Position numbers and translations under genes: made by a program | In this document: one piece after another, positions 45,939-57,400 of the stretch | Layout of the letters: each line of letters begins with the position of its first letter | Position numbering within the stretch: position 1 is the first letter of the stretch | Notes under the pieces: model-generated | Databases searched by the model: none | What the model was told of the DNA's origin: nothing | What the model saw: the letters and a program-made list of their open reading frames with translations, nothing else | Assembly: GCA_003550325.1 (NCBI GenBank) | Contig: QKWP01000363.1 | Span: 151,402 to 215,401, forward strand | Direction: 5' to 3' | Origin: Gigaspora rosea | Taxonomy: Eukaryota; Glomeromycota; Glomeromycetes; Diversisporales; Gigasporaceae | Length of the DNA stretch: 64,000 nt

Positions 45939-47354
45939 AAAAAAAATTTAACATGAATATTATTACTAAGTATAGTGTAAAATAATTATTTGCATATAAT
46001 ATTAGTTAATTATTAGTTTCATATTTAACCTTTAATAATTAAGTTAAAATATTAGTCATATAACATTAAAAAGTGAATAAAGTTGCAAACATGACTTAAT
46101 AATTTAAACTTTCTAGTATATATTAGATAGAAAATTCTTTGCATAGTTAAAATAAAGCCATTGTTTAGTACAAAAGTAAGAATATAAAATAATTCATTAT
46201 TAACTTTTTAAATCTTAATTGTTTTATTTTTTATTTATTTTTACAAATAAATTTTGTAATTATTAATTTGGTTATAACAAGTGATTTATGAAACATAGTA
46301 GACTTTTCATATGATCTATGTAGTACTATAAGATTTTATATAGAAATTAAACACATGCCCCTAATAAAACTTTTTAGAAATGTGACCAATTTTAACAAAA
46401 ATTTGGTATCACATAGAATGAGCCCTTATTTTCATAATCGTGAAATTCTAGAACTCATAATATTTAAAAAAATCCACCTTCATATATTTATAAAAAAACT
46501 TAGGTAGGCCTAATTTACTTAGGTAGCACAAAAAATTGCTAATTCTGATTACGTTGTTTACAATCCTGATTGGTCAATCACATGATTTAATATGATTACG
46601 ACGTGATTACTATTAGAAATGATCTACGTTCACCCTACCCTTAAAGATGGTTTAGTTGTATTTATTGGTTAAGTACTCTGTCAATGATCACTTTAATTTT
46701 CTTTACTAAAATAGTAACTACATTGGATTTTTGTTAGAAATGACCTTCTGAAACTAAGCTGAATTGATAAATAAAATATAAGTTTATTAGCCATCCAAGA
46801 TTATGTTATGTAAGGTTTTTATAAAATTTTTAAATATTATAAAATAAACTAAAGCTTATACAAATTGGTTCTTACATTCTCGATGTGATTAGCTAAAATT
46901 GGAATAGGGTTTAGCTATAATCATATTTATATAAAATTTTGTCAATAACATGAATATTAAATAATCATGTAATTAAATTTCTCTTCAATGATATTAATAG
47001 TAATCGTAATTATACTCATTAAATATAATAATTAAAATAAAAATTGCAACTGATATTTTATGATTCTACAATAAAGTCAGTAAGTATTGTAGCACTGAAA
47101 TATGTCAGCTCAGAATCTGCTAGTTTTAAGCCTTCATGATATTGGCTTGTTGTATCAAATAAAGAAGTTATTAATGGAATAGTTGGATTTATTTTATATA
47201 GTAAAAGCTAAGAGATTGTAAGCATCTGTAATTTTTTTTCAGGCTTCTTCATATTTTATTTTCTATTGTTATAGAATGAATAGTCATTATTTTATTGTAT
47301 TTTATTATTATTTTATTTTGTATTTTATTTTATAAGTTGAATATTGAGAATAGT
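45939..47354. other. AT-rich stretch, no gene
   Basis: Repeated TTTTATTTT runs near 47265-47335. No frame, RNA gene or paired inverted ends are supported. Confidence 0.45.
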
Positions 47355-47521
47355 TTATAATGCTTATACTACTTATAACAATTATATCGCTTATAATGAT
47401 TATAATGCTTATAACACTTATACCACTTATAACGCTTATAATGCTTATAATGTTTATATCGTTTATAATGATTATACTGCTTATAATGCTTATAATACTT
47501 ATACCACTTGTAACGCTTATT
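47355..47521. repeat. 9-bp GCTTATAAT minisatellite
   Basis: About eighteen nonamers of the type (A/T)CTTATAA(T/C)G keep one frame open and would encode Tyr/Asn/Ala/Thr repeats. No non-repeat coding sequence joins it, so I treat it as a repeat, not as a gene. Confidence 0.8.
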
Positions 47522-47548
47522 ATTGTAAATTAACGCATATAGTGCTTA

Positions 47549-47733
47549 CAGTCGACTTTTTCTATACTGAACCCTTGGGTCTGGCAAAAAAAAAAATTCA
47601 CTATAAAAAATTACTATGTTTTCTTAATGACCCATTGCACTTTTTATACCGAACTATTATAAAAATTTTAAAATTTTGGTTCGTTATATCCAGAGTTCGT
47701 TATATAGAGGTTCATTATATCCAGAGTCGACTG
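47549..47733. mobile_element. 185-bp mariner-type MITE with TA duplication
   Basis: Left end CAGTCGACTTTTTCTATACT; right end on the other strand CAGTCGACTCTGGATATAAT, both continuing with GAACC. TA flanks at 47547-47548 and 47734-47735. Sub-terminal TCGTTATATCCAGAG/TTCGTTATATAGAG motifs are repeated on the right. The ends match the known style of fungal Tc1/mariner (pogo-like) elements. Confidence 0.8.
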
Positions 47734-47774
47734 TATTCTAAAATGTATTTAAAGGCACAGAATTTCTCTTAGTC

Positions 47775-48133
47775 AAGATAAACCAGACTAGAACAGACTA
47801 GAAGGGACTCAAACCAAGACACCCCACTTCTCTTTCTACTTATTATACATCTTGTACTGGGATTTCTTAGAAACAGAAACCTAAGGATAGCCCTATCTTA
47901 GATTATTAATAAAGAAACTATTTATCTAAATAATACCAAGTTTATTATCAAGTAATAGTAAAACAATAATTCCTCATTGAATACCATACCAAACTGCCCT
48001 TATAAAAGAGTATAATTTCTTACAGACTAATGAATTATACCTACCTCTTGGACACTGCTATAAACCAATAAAGGATCCCTGTAGCCGTGTCATTGTTATT
48101 GTAAGAAGTAAAAAAGGCCTCCCTACTGTAACA
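47775..48133 (-). mobile_element. LTR copy 1, minus strand
   Basis: Read on the minus strand from 48133 it starts TGTTACAGTAGGGAGGCC and aligns through with the plus-strand sequence at 55035: AACAATGACACGGCT, CAAGAGGTAGGTATA and GTCTGTAAGAAATTATA in the same order. TATAAAAG and AATAAA-like signals lie inside. The far end near 47775 is approximate. A solo LTR or an old fragment; no gag-pol is next to it. Confidence 0.6.
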
Positions 48134-49789
48134 CTATGAAAACTTTTATTAAAAAGCAAAATAGTAAATCGTAATATCAATAATAAGATCTATAACAAAC
48201 TTACTAGAGTTTTCTTTTTGAATATTCGATTAATTACCAATTTGCCAGGCTAGGAATAAAAAAGAAAGATTTGTTGTAAAAATGTTTGTAAATCAAAGCA
48301 ACAAGCTCACTTAATATTTTCAACTAATAAAAAAAGATTTGAATTACATAGTAAATTTTATTAATCATTAATATAGTAAATTCAATTGGCCTGCTTAAAA
48401 TAATATCTTCTAAATAAAATTTATTTCCTGACAAATTTTGCCCATTAATTAAGTGCTTAAACTTGATATGTGACTTTAGTAAAAATCTCTTGTGAAAAGT
48501 AACGCTCCTTCATGCTGTTATCATCTCTTTTAAGATCTATCTACTTTAATATTATTATCATTAGACTACTCCTTTTGATAAAATGGGTCAATCGTTAAAT
48601 AAAATCCTAAAATCTGCATTTTTAAGGACGGTTATTTAACATTTAAATTATTTTTTAAAATTCTTCCAATTTCTTCATTTCTACTATAATCTATTTATAA
48701 ATACTAACTTTATTTACTTCCACATATTGTTTGTGCTATATTTTGATCAAATTTACTTGCTTTTGTAATCCACTCTCTCAATATTAATTACTCTAGAAAT
48801 TATTAATTCACCCTATATATTCTTGCTTTCACTTTAAATATTCACTCTGTATTACAATGAAAATTAAATTACATCATATCTTAATTCTTAATAATCTAAA
48901 TATTTACTTAACAATTGCGTCTTCTATTGGATTAATAGAAAGATGAATTACTTAAATAGCATATACTTTATGTATTATTTTTAAAACAGTATTTGATGAT
49001 TTTTATCTTTATTTAAGTTTTATTTTGATTATTTCTTTATATTGATGATTTGTTTTTTAACAAGTGCTTTTTTAAATTCACTGGTATGCTATTTCTCAAA
49101 AATAGCTTCAGTAAATGGTGTTTAAAGTGCTAAGTAAGAATGTTCAGTATTCTAGAAAAACCTAATGTCTAACTATAATTTGCACCATAACTTAATTCTA
49201 ATTTAACTTTATAATCCTAAGATAAAAGTTCCATAAATTTTTCAATAATAATTGAACATATATATCAGTAAAATTCACCTTTAGTGATTAAATTAATTCT
49301 TTTTTGAACTAAACATATAAATTTGCATTAAATACAGAAATAAGAAAACATTATTCTGATTATAAGAATAATATGTTGTGCATATTTAGTCATTTTTAAT
49401 ATATTTTTTGATTACTATTAAAGAATTTGCTTAAATTTATTAAAACTTAATTACAAAATTTAATATATGTATTCTCAATAAAAAAAACTTAATTTAAAAA
49501 ATATATAGTAGTAATCTAAATGATTGATTGATTTTTAAATATTATTTGAACCTCTATATTACCACAGTTTTGCTAATTTTTTATTTTTGATAGGCCTTTT
49601 GTCAATTTCAGTTATATATATGATTTACTTATATATATGCTTTTTAAATTTTCTTTAATTATTTCCAATTCTGTAATTTTTATTAATATTTTTATTTTCT
49701 TAAAATTTACCTTTATTTCGATTTCACATCTAAAATTATTTAACTTCTAATAATATTTACTATTCATTTAGTTTAGTATACTTCTCTAA
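48134..49789. other. AT-rich stretch, no gene
   Basis: Long gene-free interval of simple AT-rich sequence. No frame above chance and no paired inverted ends recognised. Confidence 0.5.
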
Positions 49790-50473
49790 ATATTGAACGC
49801 TTGTCCGAATCTAAATTCATGTATTGGTTTGCTAATTCAATATAACAATCAGAAATTTCTTGTCCAAATTTTGAACATAGTCCATTACAGATTTTTATTA
49901 TGAGATCAATATTAAATCATAATAATTAAAAGATTTTAACTAGTTGTTATTTCTACCATAATTATTGAGAATGAATAAAAATCTAAAGTTTGAGTGCATG
50001 GTACTTTTTAAAAGAGCTCTGGTGCAATATTTAGTAAAATTCCATGAATATGATTGTCTTATTCCTTTTATCGAGCAGTTTTCATAAGCCTAAACTGGCT
50101 TTATAATTTTCTTTCAACAGAATATTTCCAGGATGCATATTTTTTTATAAAAATTTTTTAGACTAAATACGATCAAAGTTGGATAAAATATCACAGATTA
50201 TCTTTAATTTGATTTTCCATTTAAATTAAAAATACCAACAAGGCTTTAGCACAATGAACCATATTTTGTATAACTAAGCTCTAAAATTTAATTATTTGTT
50301 TTTTCATCTCTTGATATTCCTAAATATTGATTTATACTATGATAAGCCTTAACTGTAAAACAGTATAAATTAATATATTTTACTAAAAAATAATATTTAA
50401 AAATATTAATATAATACTTTTTTAAGAGTCTATTTATGTGGAGGACCAGGTTTATAACAGTTAGACCCAACAT
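49790..50473 (-). pseudogene. TKL-like protein kinase relic
   Basis: On the minus strand the parts of a kinase follow each other in order: YHSINQYLGISRDEKTNN (strands 4-5, about 50290-50350), MVHCAKALLVFL (hinge region), WKIKLKIICDILSNFDRI, a stop, SKKF, a stop, KNMHPGNILLKENYKASLGL (catalytic loop, HRD changed so that the aspartate is lost), IHGILLNIAPEL (APE), DFYSFSIIMVEITT, KICNGLCSKFGQEISDCYIE and LANQYMNLDSDKRSIFREVY (C-lobe end, KRP changed to KRS). At least four stops and two frame changes. The glycine loop is not seen. A dead copy of the same family as the intact kinase at 16919. Confidence 0.75.
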
Positions 50474-50485
50474 ACAGTACAGGCT

Positions 50486-52735
50486 ATGGTATCCTGTGCA
50501 GCTGTGAAAACTGAGCTTAAAACAGTGAGCGTCTTTACAAAAATTAATCCTAGTACTTCAGATGAAGTACCACTCCAATATCACACTTATCTATCATTAT
50601 CTACACAACAACATAGCTCTATTTACACTATAGAACAAGAGATATACAATGATTATGAATTGTTAACAGATGAATCTGATAACAATCTCAATATATCAAC
50701 TATATATACTAATACTATAGAAGAAACAAATATCAATTTCCAGTCAAATTCACTGAAAATTTATGACCCATTAACATGCTACAACAAATTTTTATGCTAT
50801 CACAGATTACAATCTTTACCTTTATCACAAACTGTTGAGCCTACTTTCAAGATAAATATCCAAAGTTTTATTCACAACAGTATATCAGAATCTCAATTAA
50901 GTATAGCAGAATTAACTATTATTTTCCAGAAGCATATATTTATTTACTACATGAACATCTTCTACCTAATCATTTCTTTGTACCTTTTGAGGATTTTAGC
51001 CTTTTTATTAATGTTCTACTCAGATCAAATTATCCTTCTTCTAATAATAACAATTCATTAATTCCTCTTAATCTTTCAATTTGCACATATAATGTTCAAG
51101 GTTTTAATATACTACATGAATATCTTCTATCTAATCATTTCTTTGTACCTTTTGAAAATTTTAGCCTTTTTAATAATGTTCCACTCAATCAAATTATCCT
51201 TCTTCTAACAATAACAATTTATTAATTCCTCTTGATCTTTCAATTTGCATACATAATATCAAGGTTTTAATAATATTACTTAAAAACAAGTTTGGAAAAA
51301 TTATTGTATATCTCACAATTTAAATATTATTAGTATTACTGAAACTAAGCTTTCTAGTGCACCTTCTATATTCAAACCCACAAAAACCCAATTTTATATC
51401 CACTTTTTGTTCTGTACTGTTAGCTCTAAAGCAGGTACAGCCATTATGATTTGCAACCACATTACCCCTCATATTCATAATATTATTACATATCCTAGCT
51501 ATGCAATAGCTATTGATTTATTTTTTAAACATAATTTTAAATTTCACATAATTTCTATTTATCTACTCTCTAATAACTTACAAGAGAGACTTCAAATCCA
51601 AGATACTATTATTCAATGGATTCAACAAGCAATTTCTTCAAATATACAACCAATTGTTTTAAGAGATTTTAATGCCTCTGCTAACTCTATTCTAACTAGC
51701 AACTCCAAATTTAAATTACTTCAATTCTTTTCTTATAATAACATGTCCAACTTGGCATCTCACTCTAACTCATCCCAATCTACTTGGTATAGCTCTAGAT
51801 ACCAAAGTGAAATAAATTTTATTTGGACCCATAATCCCCTTCTTCCTTATTTATTATCCTTTGAAATTGATGATTCAGACTTTTCAACCTCTAGTAATCA
51901 TAAGATTTTCATATCTCACTGGTCTTTTCTCTATGCATTTACTAGACATACTAAACATAAATACAAAATGTATAGAAGAATCTTTAACTATAAACTAATA
52001 ACAAATAAGACCTGGCAGGCTTTTACTAACCAAGTTTCACTTAATCTCATATCCCATAACACACCTTTTACTATTTCTACCTCTGAATTACTTGAAACTA
52101 CTTGGCATAAACTACAAACTAGCATTATTAATACAGTATTCCTAACAAAAAATTTGCTGTGCATAACTTTCATCACTTCTTCTCATTCAAAGCTACTCTT
52201 TTACACTATAATCTTAAAAAACTTAATAGTATTATTAAGCAAATAAATACTCATTTAATTCTGGTATATCTATTCCTCTTAATCACAATTCTACCATTAC
52301 TTTTCTAAATTCAACATATCAACTTCAACTTCTACCAATCCCTCCACTATCAAATCTTATATCTGATTGGATTACTAATACTAAAGAAGTATAGAGAAGT
52401 CTATATCATGCACATAATCTAGAAAACATTAAATATATACATTAACAAATACTTGAATCTATTAATACCAGATGTTCTAGGCTGGTTACTCAGCCTACAT
52501 TTATGATAAATAGTATTCTTAACTGACATAAAGATCCTATTAGAATTAACAATATTAAAAGTAATAATACTATTATTACTAAGCCCTTAATTATTAAAAC
52601 ACATATTCAGAACCATTTTGACCAATGGACTGCACCTAGACAAATTAATGAACACTTATTCAATTCGTATTGAACAAATGAATATCTTCCAAAACAAAAT
52701 ATATACAGAGAGTTTTCATCATAAAATTGATTATA
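50486..52735 (+). mobile_element. LINE left block: N-terminus and AP endonuclease, decayed
   Basis: Non-LTR retrotransposon. The frame at 50486-51061 gives the N-terminal region (DEVPLQYHTYLSLSTQQHSS..). After a frame change and a 164-bp tandem duplication comes the endonuclease, best read at 51407-52246: SKAGTAIMICNHI, FHIISIYLLSNN, PIVLRDFNASANS (GDFNA in active copies, so Gly is changed to Arg) and TSSNHKIFISHW (SDH in active copies, so the aspartate is changed to Asn). The linker (about 52500-52700: FDQWTAPRQINEHLF) is full of stops. The reverse transcriptase, which should follow, is missing. The endonuclease changes and stops make it inactive. Part of one LINE copy with the block at 53704-56360. 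Confidence 0.85.
50948..51272 (+). repeat. 164-bp tandem duplication within the LINE
   Basis: CTACATGAACATCTTCTACC at 50948 and CTACATGAATATCTTCTATC at 51112 begin two copies that stay similar through CAAGGTTTTAATA. The second copy interrupts the N-terminal-to-endonuclease junction and by itself would disrupt the protein. Confidence 0.85.
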
Positions 52736-53703
52736 CTTGGGGGTTTTTTTTTTAAAGTTTTATTTTTTTTTAAATGTTTTATGAATCCAGAAAAGAATTT
52801 ATAGCTAGTTCAAAGATTCTATGTATTTACTAGTATTTTATTTGTTCAATTTATGCTACCAGACTTGCTAAAATATCTATTGTCTCTACCTTCTCATAAT
52901 TCTTTTCCATATTTTCAACATTGTATTCATCGTTGTCGTCAATGTCCTTCTCAGTAAGTATATCAGCTCCCTTCTCAATCCATTCTAAAAACTTTTTAAT
53001 ATTCTTAAAAATCCTCTTTTTATAAATTTCCTTGCAATAAATTCATTTTCCACAATAGCAATTTGAAAGGCATGAGAATGAATATACAAATATATATACA
53101 AATGTACTATGGGTGAATATACAGTTATATGACTACTAAACAGCTAATATGATATTTCTTTTTTTTTATTTATCTATACTTATAAAACTCTTATTTATAA
53201 ACATTTAGGTTGTTCAAATAGTTGTAAGAGATGCATACAATCAGAGGCATTGGTTTTGTTAGGTGGATACGGATGTATAAAAATATGTATTGTATAATGT
53301 AAAAAAAATGGGTGCAGGTTATATTTAATGTAACAATAGAATCTATAGAATAGATAATATTTGTATTAATATTTGAAAATTGCATTCATGTTGAAAAAAG
53401 AGTAACATACAGTGTCAATATTAAAGATTATAAGATTATAACGTTGAGATATTAATGTATTTAATGTTATTAATGATCAATAATTCTAGAACATCATGTT
53501 ATATATCAAAATTTTTAACCAAATGATAAGAGCTATTAAATAAGTCCTTTGATGAGTTTATGTAACATAGATTGAACACTGAAAATTTTTTATATTTCAA
53601 TATATCAAAAGTATCAAACTAACTGATTTATCAATATTTAATTAGCCAATAATATTTGATAAAGATTATCTAACATGATAGCCAATTAAAAAGAAGTTCT
53701 TTC
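52736..53703. other. Interval between the LINE blocks
   Basis: Where the reverse transcriptase would be expected, the sequence is unrelated and AT-rich. On the minus strand at about 53020-52852 a short acidic frame reads RIFKNIKKFLEWIEKGADIL and TEKDIDDNDEYNVENMEKNY and ends ILASLVA; it looks like the C-terminus of an unidentified protein. TATAT-rich sequence fills 53080-53160. Either an internal deletion with foreign sequence or two separate LINE insertions. Confidence 0.4.
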
Positions 53704-53930
53704 ATGCTCCAATTATTACAATCATTTGCTGAAAACAATTATAATTATACATCTTTTATCTTATATGCAGATGGCTCTGTTAAAAATATTTGTACTGACC
53801 AATGTTCTATGGGCATTGGTTTGGTACAACTTCATAACAATCAAATTGTAAATAAGTTTTTAGCCCAACTTAAATACTGGCCCTCTTCATATCATACTGA
53901 ATTAATTTCAATTCTATCTGCTATTGCTAA

Positions 53931-54340
53931 CAGTGTTGGAATATAACCAGGTCATAACAGGTCATATCAAAGTTTAATTAGTAAGATTATATAACAATAG
54001 TTATATGATTTCATTAATTAAACTTGGTAATATAATCTGTTATAGCTTTGTCAAATAACCTCAGCAATTGAACTTAGTAATATAACCTGTTATGATCTGT
54101 TATATGACTTTTTTGTAATATGACCTGTTATAACTGGTCATAACAGATCATATCACAAAAAATTTATATAACAGGTTATAACAGGTCATATTACTAAGTT
54201 CAATTGCTAAGATCATTTGACAAAGTCATAACAGATTATATTACCAAGTTTAATTAATAAAATCATATAACTATTGTTATATAATCTTACTAATTAAACT
54301 TTGATATGACCTGTTATGACCTGGTCATATTCCAACACTG
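53931..54340. mobile_element. 410-bp fold-back element in LINE RNase H
   Basis: Begins CAGTGTTGGAATATAACCAG and ends CTGGTCATATTCCAACACTG; nearly the whole length pairs with itself, with the centre near 54130. The target ATTGCTAA is duplicated exactly at 53923-53930 and 54341-54348. CAGTGTTG-type ends and an 8-bp duplication indicate a hAT-type MITE. Removing the element and one target copy rejoins SAIANVPQNSTIQIF in one frame. GGTCATAACAGGTCATA half-sites recur many times inside. Confidence 0.9.
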
Positions 54341-55034
54341 ATTGCTAATGTACCACAAAACTCTACTATTCAAATTTTTACTGATTTACAATCAGTTATA
54401 TCCAAATATATCAAACTTACACACCTTAATTCAAACTCTCCTAAAAAATTCAAATTTACTGCATGGCCTATATGGCATATACTCCTTAATGTTATTAAAT
54501 CTTTTAATATTTAACTCATATTACACAAAGTTCAGGCCTATTCTGATAACCCTTTTAATAATCGTGCTTATCAACTCGCCAATCAACATATCTCTGCTTC
54601 TTTTCTTAACTTTAACTATACCAACTTCTATATCCATTTCCATACTGTACATTGAGAAAATACCCAAGTTTTACAATCTATATGAAGCTTTATTAAAAAT
54701 ATTTGCAAAGCTCACATCATAGCTTTATGATCCTCTCAGCAACGTACAAATAAATGGTCACACTTCACTTACTATTTTGATTGAAACTCCACTTGGTTAT
54801 ATTTCAATAATAATTAAAAAGCTTCAAATAATATTATCAACTTAAACTTAGCAACCTTAAAGCTTTCAAAATTAAATTATTTTTAAATGAACTACCTTCA
54901 TACTCTCACTTTCACTCAATTTATCCTAACCTATTTCCAAATACCAACTGCTTTATATACAATACTCCTAACTCCCCTAATCACTGGTTTTTTTGTTTTG
55001 GTACAAACAATATTAACCAAATTATTTTTACTGC

Positions 55035-55515
55035 TGTTACAGTACCGGAAGCCTTCTTTAATTCTGATAGAGTAACAATCACACAGCTCCTGAGATCCCT
55101 TTCTTTGGGCATGAAGCGATGTGCAAGAGGGAAGTATAGTTTCCTTTACGTCTGTAAGAAACTATATACTTCTCTAAGGCAGTTCGTTATAAAACAACAA
55201 GAGATAATACACAGTTTATTAATTTAACAAAAGAACTATTCCAAGGTGTCTGTTCCTTAAAAATCCCAATAGTTTATTTAATAATAATAAGGAGGAGATA
55301 AGGGATGAAAGGTAATTAATAGAAATACAATTGTTTGAATTCCTTTACCAAGGGAAAATTGGTGGGTTTATATATCCGTTGAGTAAAGCGTTAATGCTAT
55401 AGAGGATCATCACCAAGAAGTGTCAAGCATCAGGTGTCAAGCGTCAAGCATCAAGTGTTAAACGTCAAGCGGCGCCGGTTACTTTCCCTTGTAATTTCTA
55501 AGATAATAATTAACA
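55035..55515 (+). mobile_element. LTR copy 2, plus strand, inside the LINE
   Basis: Starts TGTTACAGTACCGGAAGCC and matches the minus-strand copy at 47775-48133 in order (AACAATCACACAGCT, CAAGAGGGAAGTATAG, GTCTGTAAGAAACTATA). It contains a short GTCAAGC(A/G)TCA array at 55423-55472. The right limit is uncertain (55480-55560). It separates the RNase H part of the LINE from its C-terminal part. Confidence 0.55.
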
Positions 55516-56172
55516 ATACTAATACTATAGATAATGGGATAAGAATAATAATTATACTAATATTTATACATTCAAGAAACTAATATTAAAAGTCTATTCT
55601 ATAACACTACTATTACTAATACTATTAATTTTACAGATTTAGACCTTTCTTCAAATACCATATCTCAACTTATTCAAACTATTTATAATTATCCAACCTT
55701 TTACTTATTACTAGCTCTACTTTCTTCTTATTATATTCAAACTACACTTAAAGGCTTAATTCCTTCTCATCTTATTCAAAATCTTAGAGCCTTTCACTTA
55801 TTTTCTAAATTAGCTTTACAAATCATTATAAAAATTCTTCTTCAAGTCTCTGAATTATCCTATAAACAATTGTGGAAGCTTTATTGTTTCCAATTTGCTT
55901 CATGGCGAAAAACTAATAATATTACTTATCCTTCTTCTACTACTTATAATATATCACAAATCAAAAAGCAACCATCTTTATGCAGAACATTTATATATAG
56001 TTGTCCTTGTGGCCAACCTGATCAACTCTATATTAACCCAAATTCATATCTACCTATTGGTACAGCTTTTAAAAAGATTAGTTCTTGGGCTGTCCATTGG
56101 GTTAAATTGTTCATTTATCCAGCTTTCAATATCGAATATAGTTTTCTTATAAATTTTATTTTAACTTATTAA

Positions 56173-56360
56173 ACTAGGTAAGTCTTGACCACTCTAGTAG
56201 GTTTAGGTCGCAGATAAATTAGTCTGAGCTTCAATTATTGCATGTAATTTAAATTTTGTATTTATACAAAAAAGTATACTCCATGTAGTAGCTTTTCTAA
56301 ATTACTAATAAAGATATAAGCAAAACCTCACCTTAATACCAAAAAAAAAATAATAATAAT
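56173..56360 (+). mobile_element. LINE 3' untranslated region and poly-A end
   Basis: After the last coding part the sequence contains AATAAAG (about 56309) and ends in A-rich sequence followed by AAT repeats (56341-56360), the usual 3' end of a reverse-transcribed LINE. No target duplication could be linked to the left end. Confidence 0.6.
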
Positions 56361-56374
56361 ACAAATGGTTCACC

Positions 56375-56563
56375 ATGTTCATTGGAACCTTTTATAAGCT
56401 TAATTGCCATTCCTCATATAATCCAACAAGTGGTAGTGATTCCTATACTGATTATGATGATAATAAGGCAGAAGTTTATTTAAATATTAGTTTTGAAAAC
56501 TTTAGAAAGGCACCTTTATTTATTTCTTCAACATTTTTAAAATTTTCAAATGGTATTCAATGA
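56375..56563 (+). other. Short open frame, unclear
   Basis: MFIGTFYKLNCHSSYNPTSG and SDSYTDYDDNKAEVYLNISF, followed by ENFRKAPLFISSTFLKFSNG. No domain is recognised; it abuts the Sel1 relic on the opposite strand and is probably chance or a relic. Confidence 0.2.
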
Positions 56564-56579
56564 AAAAGTTCTTTTTTTT

Positions 56580-57400
56580 TTTTTTGATAGAACATTGTTT
56601 AGTAATAGCTAATTTTAAATACCATTCAAAAGCAATATCCATATTCTTTTCAACAATATGTTCTTTTTAATAAAATTCGCTAATCATATGCATTCTATCA
56701 GCATATTCCATCTCTGCTGATTTTATAATACTTGAACGCTTTGCATTCATTCTTTATAACCACATATTCCAAATAATATCACTATATATCCTACAAGTAG
56801 ACCCATATCTGCAAATTTTTCACAAAATTCGAATGCTTTATTTTTATCTTTTTTATCTCCAATTCTATTATCATAGCAATAATAGACATCAAGTGTTCCA
56901 GGAACATCCATGTCAGCAGATTTTTAATAATATTTGAACATCTTTTGTTCATTCTATTTGACTCTGATTTCTTAATGATAAGAAGGTACAATTCCTCTTT
57001 TTCCTTTAACATTTCCCATTTTACAGATTTTAAATAATATTAAAATGCTTTCTTCTTACTTTTTCTATTCTATCTCCTCCATAATAACATGTACTGGGTG
57101 CAAATAGAGCAAATATATCACCCATTTTTCTGCTTTTTGATCATACACACATTCCTTATGTAAATTTGTTTCAAATCTGCTCTATCATTCCATAATTACA
57201 ACAGTATCCAACATTACATATTTTAGCAATATTCCATTTTGTGGATTTTTGATAATAAACAAATGCTTTATATAAATCCCTTTTAACTCTGATTCTATAC
57301 ATTACAGTTCCAGCAGTTTTTCTATCTCCTCAGCTTTAAGGTATAACTCAAACACCTTACATTCATCTTTCATTACTCCAATACCAACCTTTGATAATTA
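56580..57400 (-). pseudogene. Second Sel1-like repeat protein relic
   Basis: Minus-strand pieces: KVFELYLKAEEIEKTAGTVM, DLYKAFVYYQKSTKWNIAKI and CNVGYCCNYGM (about 57190-57380), then less clear repeats, and finally DIAFEWYLKLA (about 56600-56640). KAF.YYQKS and AFEWYLK are the helix-A ends of Sel1-like repeats. Frame changes and stops occur throughout, and neither start nor a linked kinase is visible. Confidence 0.6.

Larger units (their letters stand above)
53704..56172 (+). mobile_element. LINE right block: RNase H and C-terminus, decayed
   Basis: RNase H starts MLQLLQSFAENNYN and shows its first aspartate in LYADGSVKN, the glutamate in SSYHTELISILSAIAN, and, after the inserted element at 53931-54340, VPQNSTIQIFTDLQSVISK with the third acidic residue. 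The core continues with shifts (HKVQAYSDNPFNNRAYQLAN; IALWSSQQRTNKW) to about 55030. An LTR-like insertion follows (55035-55515), and the C-terminal region resumes (NFTDLDLSSNTISQLIQTIY to YKQLWKLYCFQFASWRKTNN) up to the stop near 56172. Two insertions and many stops; clearly dead. Confidence 0.85.

Noticed and set aside
47344..47772. 142-codon plus frame beginning with Tyr/Asn/Ala repeats
   Set aside because: The repeat keeps the frame open, and the rest lies inside the mariner-type MITE and its flank.
51988..52176. Minus frame within the LINE
   Set aside because: Shadow of the endonuclease coding strand.
54342..55075. Hydrophobic plus frames within the LINE right block
   Set aside because: They are alternative frames of RNase H and C-terminal LINE sequence; the correct frames show known LINE phrases.
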